From Piscirickettsia litoralis (GTDB taxonomy: Bacteria; Pseudomonadota; Gammaproteobacteria; Piscirickettsiales; Piscirickettsiaceae): a stretch of 64,000 bases of DNA. Each line of letters starts with the position of its first letter. Position 1 is the stretch's first letter. Below are positions 56,950-64,000 of the stretch, piece by piece. Location of the stretch: contig NZ_MDTU01000001.1 of the NCBI RefSeq assembly GCF_001720395.1, positions 1,442,211 through 1,506,210 of the forward strand, given 5' to 3'. A model generated the notes under the pieces. That model was not told where the DNA came from. It saw only the letters and a program-made list of their open reading frames with translations, and ran no database searches. A program made the translations under genes and the position numbers.

Positions 56950-58820
56950 GCTTGCTCCTCAAGCAGGTAATAGTCCATAACTTTCCTGGCAATCTTTGCA
57001 GCACCATTAGAATGCTCTAATAAAACCACAACAACGATTTCTGGATTTTTAATCGGCGCATAAGCAATAAACCAAGTATGGTGCCTAAGGTTTTTCTTTT
57101 TATCCATCAGTTTTTGCGACTCTTCACGATCCTCACCAAATGAAAATACCTGCGCGGTTCCAGTTTTTCCGGCAAGTCGATATTCAAGCCCTCGGCTCAA
57201 ATAGTGCGCAGTTCCTGTCGGCATTGTCACTACACTTTCCATCGCGCGCTCAACATAATTCCAGTGACGCTCCTGATCTAATTTTACCTTAGGCAATAAT
57301 GCTAGCGCAGGCTTGGTATTTTTCTTTGCATCAACAACAGCACCTAGAACATGAGGGCGATAGGACTGCCCTCGATTGGCTAATAACATAGTCGATGTCG
57401 CAAGCTGCATCGGCGTCGCTTGCACATAGCCTTGACCAATCCCAGCGATCACCGTTTCCCCTGGAAACCACACTTGTCCTAGAGCCTGTTGCTTCCAAGC
57501 ACTATTTGGGTAAACCGGCGTGACCTCTCCAGGTAAATCTATTCCTGATTTTTTACCAAAACCAAAAGCAGACATGAACTCATGCATTTTATTAATGCCC
57601 AATTGATGGGCAAGTTGATAAAAATAAGTATCTACCGATTCTGCCACGGCTTTATTTAAATTAACCCGACCATGCCCTTCTTTTTTCCAATCACGAAACT
57701 TACGTGTGCTGCCTTTTAACTGAAAGTAACCAGGATCATGGAATATCGTATTTTTGGTAATCGCCTGACTTTCTAAACCGAGTAAGGCCATAAAAGGTTT
57801 TACAGTAGATGCTGGAGGGTATTTACCTCGTAATGCGCGATTAAATAAAGGATGATCGGGTGAGCGCTGTAGCGCATGATAGTCTTTGCGAGAAATGCCA
57901 TCAGCAAATAAATTTGCGTTATAACTGGGTACACTGACCATGGCGATTACACCACCTGTTTTAGGGTCAAGAGCCACCATCGCTCCTTTTTTTCCTTTAA
58001 ATGCTTTATAAGCCGCTTGCTGGAGTTTCGCATCAATCGTTAAATATAAGTTTTTCCCAGGAATCGACTCAATATGCTTAACAACACGAACCTGGCGACC
58101 ATGAACATTCACTTCGACTTCTTCATAACCGACTTTGCCGTGCAACAATGTCTCATATTGCGCTTCAACTCCTGTTTTCCCCAGCGTATAAGTCCCGCGA
58201 TAATTGACCTTATCGACTTTTTTTAAGTCCTGTTCGCTAATGCGACTGACATAACCGAGTACCGGCGCAAATTCAGGCCCTAAGGTGTAATGGCGTTTAA
58301 GCCGGGCAGTGACCTGCACCCCTGGAAAACGATGTTGATTTACAGAAAACTTCGCCATTTGCTCATGGCTTAGATCATCCAATAAAGGAATGCTATCGAA
58401 AGAATGACGCAAACGACGTTGGTTGTAAAAGCTTTTGATATCTTCTTTACGGATCGGTAATAGCTGGCCTAAGCGCGCAATCGTTTGTTTAATATTTTTA
58501 TTACGCTCTGGAATAATATCCAAACTATATACAGGAATATTTTCGGCAAGTAAGACACCATTACGGTCATAAATTAAGCCGCGTTTAGGCACTAAAGGCA
58601 CTGCACGAATGTAGTTATTACGTGATAATGTCGAATAACGCGAATGATCGATCAGCTGCAAATAAGCCAAGCGTCCAGCAAGTAGTAATAACAAGCTACT
58701 AACAATTAACAAAGCCTGAAAAATGCGTTGTTTGAAATAGCCTTCAGCTTTATGACTGTCCTCTAGCCACTGCCCCCCATGCGCACTCCCTATGCACAGA
58801 CGAACCTTTTGTTCCGTCAT
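56946..58820 (-). CDS. mrdA: penicillin-binding protein 2
   Basis: Transpeptidase of lateral wall synthesis. About 624 residues: cytoplasmic N-terminus, one membrane helix (about residues 35-55), dimerisation domain starting VPKRGLIYDRNG, and the transpeptidase domain with PASTVKPF, SVDTYF and LAGKTGTAQ. I use the ATG at 58820 rather than the TTG before it. It is intact through seven-T runs at 57987-57993 and 58218-58224. It directly follows rlmH and precedes rodA. Confidence 0.97.
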   Translation of the reverse strand: MTEQKVRLCIGSAHGGQWLEDSHKAEGYFKQRIFQALLIVSSLLLLLAGRLAYLQLIDHSRYSTLSRNNYIRAVPLVPKRGLIYDRNGVLLAENIPVYSLDIIPERNKNIKQTIARLGQLLPIRKEDIKSFYNQRRLRHSFDSIPLLDDLSHEQMAKFSVNQHRFPGVQVTARLKRHYTLGPEFAPVLGYVSRISEQDLKKVDKVNYRGTYTLGKTGVEAQYETLLHGKVGYEEVEVNVHGRQVRVVKHIESIPGKNLYLTIDAKLQQAAYKAFKGKKGAMVALDPKTGGVIAMVSVPSYNANLFADGISRKDYHALQRSPDHPLFNRALRGKYPPASTVKPFMALLGLESQAITKNTIFHDPGYFQLKGSTRKFRDWKKEGHGRVNLNKAVAESVDTYFYQLAHQLGINKMHEFMSAFGFGKKSGIDLPGEVTPVYPNSAWKQQALGQVWFPGETVIAGIGQGYVQATPMQLATSTMLLANRGQSYRPHVLGAVVDAKKNTKPALALLPKVKLDQERHWNYVERAMESVVTMPTGTAHYLSRGLEYRLAGKTGTAQVFSFGEDREESQKLMDKKKNLRHHTWFIAYAPIKNPEIVVVVLLEHSNGAAKIARKVMDYYLLEEQA

Positions 58821-58823
58821 CAA

Positions 58824-59294
58824 TCAAGCACGATGGTAAGGGTGATTATTCAGTACCGTCCATGCTCGATAAAGTTGCTCCGCAACGACAATACGCACGA
58901 GTGGATGAGGTAAGGTCAGCGCGGATAAAGACCAACGCAACTCTGCTTTTGCTAAGCATTCTGGTGCAAGACCTTCCGGCCCGCCAATCAATAAACTAAC
59001 ATCACGACCACCACCTTGCCAGTTTTCCAACTGGCCCGATAATTGCTCAGTACACCAGGCTTTCCCTTTTACATCCAATGCAACAACCAGGGTTCCCTTA
59101 GGAATCGCCTCGATCATTGCAGCACCTTCTTGGCGCAAGGCGCGACTCACATCAAATCGTTTACCTCGCTTTGCCGCTTCAATTTCAACTAGCTGCAAAG
59201 CACAGCCTACCGGTAAACGCCGTGCATATTCATCAAAACCCGCTTTCACCCAGGCAGGCATTTTTTTACCAATCGCAATTAAATTAATTTTCAT
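58824..59294 (-). CDS. rlmH: 23S rRNA (pseudouridine1915-N3)-methyltransferase
   Basis: SPOUT-fold methyltransferase of 156 residues acting on helix 69 of assembled 70S ribosomes. [13 protein letters not shown] forms the SAM knot, [22 protein letters not shown] the C-terminal trefoil (two adjoining stretches), ending NNHPYHRA as in the family. It lies between rsfS and mrdA, the usual order. Confidence 0.97.
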   Translation of the reverse strand: MKINLIAIGKKMPAWVKAGFDEYARRLPVGCALQLVEIEAAKRGKRFDVSRALRQEGAAMIEAIPKGTLVVALDVKGKAWCTEQLSGQLENWQGGGRDVSLLIGGPEGLAPECLAKAELRWSLSALTLPHPLVRIVVAEQLYRAWTVLNNHPYHRA

Positions 59295-59326
59295 AATAAA
59301 TTTAATCTGCTCAATAATAAGTATAA

Positions 59327-59662
59327 CTAAGCCGCAGGCATTGACCAGAATTTTTCAAGATTATAAAACTCACGGGTCTCTGGCAGCATCACATGCAAAA
59401 TCACATCGGCCATATCCACCAATATCCACTCAGCCCCCGCTTCACCTTCAATGCCTAAAACTTCAAAACCTTGTGCTTTAACATCGCTAATGACCGCATT
59501 CGCAAGAGCTTTTAAATGACGACTGGATGTTCCAGAAGCGACCATCATATGATCGGTAATGCTGGTCATTTCAGCTACATCTAAAACAACGATATTTTTC
59601 GCTTTAGCTTCTTCAAGCGCATGATTAATCACTTGAGTTAACTTTTCTGTCTTTGCATTCAC
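59327..59662 (-). CDS. rsfS: ribosomal silencing factor RsfS
   Basis: Binds L14 and prevents subunit joining in starvation. 111 residues; the family core reads [20 protein letters not shown] and then [23 protein letters not shown] start at 59662, overlapping the nadD stop by four bases. nadD-rsfS-rlmH is a standard operon. Confidence 0.95.
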   Translation of the reverse strand: MNAKTEKLTQVINHALEEAKAKNIVVLDVAEMTSITDHMMVASGTSSRHLKALANAVISDVKAQGFEVLGIEGEAGAEWILVDMADVILHVMLPETREFYNLEKFWSMPAA

Positions 59663-60321
59663 GTTTTCTTCTCTCTATAACAATTCGATTGTAGAATCAT
59701 TTTTTCCACAGCACTTGGAACCAAATAACGAATACTTTCATTTTTTTGTAGGCGCTCACGCAGATCCGTCGATGATATAGCCAACATGGTCAATGGACTC
59801 ATATAAACCAATCCAGCATCCTGGGCTTTAAGCTGCTCAAGAGAGCTGGCCTGCCGACCTTTCACATATTCCATCACAGCACTTTTTTCATCGATATCAA
59901 AGCCAGGCCGACCTACAACAATGAGGTGGGTCAATTCAAGTAAGCGCTGAAAACGATGCCATTTATGAAAGCTTAATAACGAATCGGAGCCCATTACAAA
60001 ATAAAAGCGCTGATTTACCTGCGCTTTTTTCAAGCCTTCTAAGGTATCTACCGCATAAGAAGGCCCTTCGCGGTCAATTTCAGCGCGCTCTACCGTAAAC
60101 GGCGTATCTTCGAGGGCGGATTCTAACATGGCAAGGCGCACTTGAACAGACACATCGCGCTCCGCCTCTTTATGCACCGGCTGATAACAGGGCATAAAGG
60201 AAAATTTATCAAAAAACCCGGTCTGATGAAGCTCATAAGCAATCCGCAAATGGCCAATATGAATCGGATCAAACGTACCCCCGAAAAGAGCGATTTCTTG
60301 CACACTTTCATTGTTTTTCAT
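59659..60321 (-). CDS. nadD: nicotinate-nucleotide adenylyltransferase
   Basis: Makes deamido-NAD from NaMN and ATP. 220 residues from the ATG at 60321, which has AAGGAAG eight bases upstream. GGTFDPIHIGHLRIA is the nucleotidyltransferase loop, VMGSDSLLSFHKWHR the nucleotide pocket and ISSTDLRERL the ISSTxIR-type motif. Overlaps holA upstream by 14 bases and rsfS downstream by four. Confidence 0.96.
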   Translation of the reverse strand: MKNNESVQEIALFGGTFDPIHIGHLRIAYELHQTGFFDKFSFMPCYQPVHKEAERDVSVQVRLAMLESALEDTPFTVERAEIDREGPSYAVDTLEGLKKAQVNQRFYFVMGSDSLLSFHKWHRFQRLLELTHLIVVGRPGFDIDEKSAVMEYVKGRQASSLEQLKAQDAGLVYMSPLTMLAISSTDLRERLQKNESIRYLVPSAVEKMILQSNCYREKKT

Positions 60322-61360
60322 ACCATTCACTTCCTTTTAGTCCCATCAGCACGCAAGTGACCCTTGTTAATGCTTGCCAAGGAGCGCCTGGGTTAACGCC
60401 TTTAATCATAAGTTCTACTTTCTGACACTCTAAAATCAAACGCTCAAGTGTACTCACCGATAAACCCCGCGCCGCCTGTTGCAATAGACGCATGCGCCGT
60501 GGCCACACATTGTCACGACGTAATTCAGCTTCACTTGCGCCAGATTTCACCTTTAGCAATAAGCGGATATCCCGCAGCAGTCCCCACAGCACTAAAACTT
60601 CACTTTCACCTTGCAATTCCAAACCGGCTAGAGCACGTAAGACCGTTTCAGATTGACGTGCGAGAATGTCATCCATCAACTGGAAAACCTGAAAGCGCGC
60701 TCCTTGCGCAACATGCTCGGCAATCATCGCCTCATCAAGCGGTTTGCCTTCATAAAGCAAAGCCAGCTTATCTAACTCTTGTGCTGCAGCCAATAAATTC
60801 CCTTCGGTTTGCATATATAAATAATCAAGCGCACCCGTAGTCAATGATAGCTTTAGTGTACGCGCGCGCTGACTGAGCCATTGTTGTAAATTACGCCCTT
60901 GCAATGGCCAAAAAGGCACTTCAACACATTGCTTACTAAGAGCCAAAAATATCTTGTGCTTTTGTAGCCGGCTCTCTAATTTTTGTGAACTAATCATTAA
61001 TAAATTATCAGGGCTATTTTGTGAGAGAAACTGCTGAATATAGCCTAGAATTTGCACAGTCGGCTTTTGTTCTAACAAACGTAACTCTAAAATACGCTGC
61101 TCAGAAAACAACGAACCGCTCGATGCTGCCAACAAGAAACTCTGCCAGTCAAACCCGGGCAAATCCGCATAAAAAACCCGACGCTCACAAGCGACACCTT
61201 GGTCGCGCACTTGCTCTCGCACAAGGTTGGCCGCTTCTTGCACCAACAACATCTCATCGCCATGAAACCAATAACAGTTTGAAGAAAGTTTTCCTTGCTT
61301 TAATTTAGCATAAAACTCGTTGGCAGAGAGTTTCAAGAACTTAGCGCTCCCAAACGCCAC
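60308..61360 (-). CDS. holA: DNA polymerase III delta subunit
   Basis: Clamp-loader subunit that opens the beta clamp. 350 residues, expected length. CYWFHGDEMLLVQEAA at the N-terminus, the degenerate AAA region, and the middle YLYMQTEGNLLAAAQELDKLALL typical of HolA (in adjoining stretches). A GTG at 61360 is the only suitable start and overlaps the lptE 3' end by 28 bases, as expected for the leuS-lptE-holA operon. Confidence 0.93.
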   Translation of the reverse strand: MAFGSAKFLKLSANEFYAKLKQGKLSSNCYWFHGDEMLLVQEAANLVREQVRDQGVACERRVFYADLPGFDWQSFLLAASSGSLFSEQRILELRLLEQKPTVQILGYIQQFLSQNSPDNLLMISSQKLESRLQKHKIFLALSKQCVEVPFWPLQGRNLQQWLSQRARTLKLSLTTGALDYLYMQTEGNLLAAAQELDKLALLYEGKPLDEAMIAEHVAQGARFQVFQLMDDILARQSETVLRALAGLELQGESEVLVLWGLLRDIRLLLKVKSGASEAELRRDNVWPRRMRLLQQAARGLSVSTLERLILECQKVELMIKGVNPGAPWQALTRVTCVLMGLKGSEWYEKQ

Positions 61361-61809
61361 AGTAGTTGATTCGCAAGTTGACTACGCAACCCTTCGATCA
61401 AGTCAGGGTTATACTGTTGCGTATTATTTTGTGTCGCTAAGGCCGAGGCTGTTAAGTTGCCATTTTTAACCAAGTATTTGCCTTTTTTATCCAAAATAGA
61501 GAAATACAGAGTTTCTACCACCTGATACTGCTGTGTCGAACTGCTTGAATTAAAACCTGTCATAATATAACGGTTATTGGTTTCTTTTAATAATCGCACT
61601 CTATAATCACTGTCCTTTTCAGAAACAAAGCGGATTCCTTGAGCCTGCCAATTCGAACGGACGATTTGGGTCAATTGCGGCATACCGGTTGATGCCAAAG
61701 ACACGGTTCCAGAAACCGGCGCCTTGCCACGCAGCTGAAAACCACAGGCAGTCAATAAAAACGCTAGAGATAATATAATAACGGGCAAGAAAAAAGCTCG
61801 AATACGCAT
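61333..61809 (-). CDS. lptE: LPS-assembly lipoprotein LptE
   Basis: Outer-membrane lipoprotein that plugs LptD for lipopolysaccharide insertion. 158 residues from the ATG at 61809; lipobox LLTACGFQLRG with acylated Cys22, followed by the LptE fold. The longer upstream frame belongs to the leuS 3' end region and is rejected because it would bury the signal peptide. Sits between leuS and holA, its canonical place. Confidence 0.94.
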   Translation of the reverse strand: MRIRAFFLPVIILSLAFLLTACGFQLRGKAPVSGTVSLASTGMPQLTQIVRSNWQAQGIRFVSEKDSDYRVRLLKETNNRYIMTGFNSSSSTQQYQVVETLYFSILDKKGKYLVKNGNLTASALATQNNTQQYNPDLIEGLRSQLANQLLWRLGALSS

Positions 61810-61891
61810 GGCGTGCCATCCTAAAGTAACAGCCGTAAAACTCATTTCATACCAAGCATGCAATAAAGTCTGTACGGCTAGGGCTTGTTTA

Positions 61892-64000
61892 TTAATTCGC
61901 GACAATATTAACAAGGCGGTTAGGCACAACAATCACCTTACGCACTGTTTTATCGGCAATAAAGTTTTGCACCTTTTCACTTGCAGTCGCCGCAGCCTCT
62001 ATAGCCGCGCGGTCTGCGCTTGTTGCCACTTTAATTTTATCGCGTAACTTACCATTCACTTGCACGATTAGCTCTATCGATTGCGTCACCAATGCTGCCG
62101 GATCAACCTCAGGCCAGGGTGCGGTCAACACACTCTCACCAAAACCTAATTCACGCCATAACGCTTGGGTCACATGCGGGATAATCGGTGATAATAAGCG
62201 CAGCATCATGCTCATCAGCTCATGAGCAAACTCGGCACTCAATCTGTCATTTTCAGGCAAACGCTGCCAAATATTGGCAAGCTTCATCCCTGCGGCAACC
62301 ACAGTATTAAACTGATAACGCTCAAAATCATACAAAGCCTGCTTTAACACCTCATGGGCATCGCGGCGCAACTCCAAGAGTTCATCACTGGCACCGCTAT
62401 AATTCCTTTTATGCTCACTGGAATAATCTTGATTCTGGGCAACTAAATTCTCTTTATGTTCATGAGCAAAGTTCCAAATCCGACGAATAAAGCGATAGGC
62501 TCCTTCTACACCGGCATCAGACCATTCTAATGATTGCTCAGGAGGCGCAGCGAACATGGTAAATAGGCGTACCGTATCAGCACCATAGCGTTCGATTAGT
62601 TCTTGAGGGTCAACAGTATTGCCCTTAGATTTTGACATCTTCGCACCATCTTTTAACACCATACCTTGAGTTAATAGCGCTTTAAACGGCTCATCCGAAC
62701 TGACTAAACCTTCATCACGCATGACCTTATGGAAGAAGCGCGCGTAAAGCAGGTGTAAGATAGCGTGCTCAACCCCACCGATATATTGATCCACCGGCGC
62801 CCAATATGACGCTCGCTCATCAAGCATCGCCTGAGCATTATCAAAAGAGGCGAACCGAGCATAATACCAAGAGGACTCCATAAAAGTATCAAAGGTATCT
62901 GTCTCACGTTCTGCTGGCCCCTGACATTTCGGACAGGCCGTATTGACAAATTCAGGCATACGTTTTAGCGGCGAACCATCTCCTTTAACGATCACATCCT
63001 CTGGCAAACGTACCGGTAGATCGGCCTCCGGCACCGGCACCACACCGCATGATGCGCAATTGATCATCGGTATCGGCGCACCCCAATAGCGCTGACGTGA
63101 AATGCCCCAATCACGTAAACGATAATTGACCGTCACGCGCCCTGCCTGATGAATTTCTAAATACTCACTAATTGCTTTAAAAGAATCATCAAAATTTAAG
63201 CCATCGCTAAAGGGCTGAGAGTTAATAAGTGTGCCTTTTTCTGTAATTGCCGCTTGGGCTAAATCACCCTCAGCTTCGATCACTTGCTTAATCGCTAAGT
63301 CATATTTATTGGCAAACTCATAATCGCGCTGATCATGAGCAGGAACGGCCATCACCGCACCGGTGCCATACCCCATCAAGACAAAATTCGCCACCCACAC
63401 GGGTACTTTCTCACCTGAAATTGGGTGAATCGCAAAGAAGCCGGTAGCCATGCCTTTCTTTTCCATGGTCGCAATGTCCGCTTCTGCAACGGACGCAGTA
63501 TTACACTCTTGTAAAAAATTTGCGAGTTCTGGATTATTCTTAGCAGCCTGCTGTGCTAAAGGGTGACCGGCGGCAACCGAAATAAAGCTGACTCCCATCA
63601 ATGTATCAGGACGTGTAGTAAAAACAGTCAGTGCAGAGGAGTCATCCTCCTTGTGTGCCAACTTAAAATCAATCTCTACACCTTCTGAACGACCGATCCA
63701 GTTGCTTTGCATCGTCCGCACCTGTTCAGGCCATTCGGTCAGCTGATCCAAATCTTTTAATAATTCATCAGCGTAATCAGTAATTTTAATAAACCATTGT
63801 GGAATCTCACGGCGCTCAACCAGCGCGCCAGAACGCCAGCCACGACCATCAACCACTTGCTCATTGGCAAGCACGGTCTTATCGACAGGATCCCAGTTTA
63901 CCACTGAGTTTTTCTTATAAACCAAGCCCTTTTTGTACATTTGCAAGAATAGCCACTGCTCCCAGCGATAATAATTCGGATCACAGGTGGCAATTTCACG
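61892..64000 (-). CDS. leuS: leucyl-tRNA synthetase, 5' end outside the window
   Basis: Class I synthetase with editing domain; 703 codons are visible and the frame runs unbroken to the window edge, so the N-terminal part with the HIGH motif lies beyond it. Visible landmarks are [21 protein letters not shown] of the editing domain, [15 protein letters not shown] with zinc-type cysteines, [18 protein letters not shown] and [12 protein letters not shown]. First gene of the leuS-lptE-holA-nadD-rsfS-rlmH block. Intact through a six-A run at 63513-63518. Confidence 0.98.
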   Translation of the reverse strand, partial: REIATCDPNYYRWEQWLFLQMYKKGLVYKKNSVVNWDPVDKTVLANEQVVDGRGWRSGALVERREIPQWFIKITDYADELLKDLDQLTEWPEQVRTMQSNWIGRSEGVEIDFKLAHKEDDSSALTVFTTRPDTLMGVSFISVAAGHPLAQQAAKNNPELANFLQECNTASVAEADIATMEKKGMATGFFAIHPISGEKVPVWVANFVLMGYGTGAVMAVPAHDQRDYEFANKYDLAIKQVIEAEGDLAQAAITEKGTLINSQPFSDGLNFDDSFKAISEYLEIHQAGRVTVNYRLRDWGISRQRYWGAPIPMINCASCGVVPVPEADLPVRLPEDVIVKGDGSPLKRMPEFVNTACPKCQGPAERETDTFDTFMESSWYYARFASFDNAQAMLDERASYWAPVDQYIGGVEHAILHLLYARFFHKVMRDEGLVSSDEPFKALLTQGMVLKDGAKMSKSKGNTVDPQELIERYGADTVRLFTMFAAPPEQSLEWSDAGVEGAYRFIRRIWNFAHEHKENLVAQNQDYSSEHKRNYSGASDELLELRRDAHEVLKQALYDFERYQFNTVVAAGMKLANIWQRLPENDRLSAEFAHELMSMMLRLLSPIIPHVTQALWRELGFGESVLTAPWPEVDPAALVTQSIELIVQVNGKLRDKIKVATSADRAAIEAAATASEKVQNFIADKTVRKVIVVPNRLVNIVAN

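Noticed and set aside
1-64000. CRISPR arrays, insertion sequences, rRNA and tRNA genes
   Set aside because: No spaced direct repeats, transposase genes with terminal repeats, or recognisable rRNA/tRNA sequences were seen on reading.

Overview
The window is chromosomal DNA of a gammaproteobacterium of moderate, slightly AT-rich composition. Several gene orders are typical of the class: ileS-lspA-fkpB, ribF beside murJ and divergent from rpsT, ygfB-ubiH-ubiI divergent from zapA-6S RNA-fau, mrdA-rodA-mltB-(SPOR protein)-dacA-dat-lipB-lipA, and leuS-lptE-holA-nadD-rsfS-rlmH. The D-amino-acid transaminase, the NrdA with two ATP-cones and the loss of some expected neighbours (pepP, ispH) suggest a Thiotrichales/Piscirickettsiaceae-like lineage. 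That placement is inference.

Layout. 1-3.5 kb: a drug-efflux MFS gene divergent from a DMT exporter-marR pair, with a perfect palindrome in the shared promoter region, then two small genes. 3.7-10.5 kb: fkpB-lspA-ileS-ribF-murJ on the minus strand and rpsT on the plus strand; an AATCT x10 microsatellite overlaps the ribF 3' end. 10.7-15.6 kb: a SIMPL protein, tryptophan dioxygenase with a kynureninase-like enzyme, a CMD-fold protein and argD. 15.8-20.1 kb: nrdAB behind a pair of NrdR-box-like sites. 20-25.4 kb: a triple DUF1508-like repeat protein, a pterin dehydratase, ihfB, a response regulator-TPR protein, a beta-propeller lipoprotein and a coiled-coil gene behind a textbook sigma-54 promoter. 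25.4-34.2 kb: ubiquinone hydroxylases, ygfB, zapA, 6S RNA, fau, an EVE protein, a chemoreceptor, cysQ, nudE and Hsp15.

34.4-47.1 kb is the most distinctive part: a one-strand biosynthetic operon resembling aryl-polyene/xanthomonadin clusters. It has an AMP-ligase, two dehydratases, an acyltransferase, a LolA-like carrier, a ketosynthase and its chain-length-factor-like partner, a ketoreductase, a family 2 glycosyltransferase, a COG4648-like membrane protein, one acyl carrier protein and a methyltransferase. Two parts stand out: an ABC-2 transporter stands where an MMPL exporter usually sits, and the last gene is a flavin-dependent halogenase-like protein carrying WxWxIP. A short, AT-rich accessory block follows (PuuE-type deacetylase, GNAT acetyltransferase, Abi/UG-type reverse transcriptase). 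The rest (50.5-64 kb, minus strand) is lipoate synthesis, cell elongation and leuS housekeeping; leuS runs off the window.

A pattern runs through the whole window. About 17 genes are broken by about 22 single-base indels, and every one can be placed in an A, T or C homopolymer of 5-9 bases. The reading frame after each indel is otherwise well preserved. All hits are in genes whose homologues are dispensable. Essential genes here carry homopolymers just as long (for example eight in rodA, seven twice in mrdA) without damage. Either the assembly has homopolymer errors or the organism has real, possibly slippage-suppressed, frameshifts; the sequence alone cannot decide.
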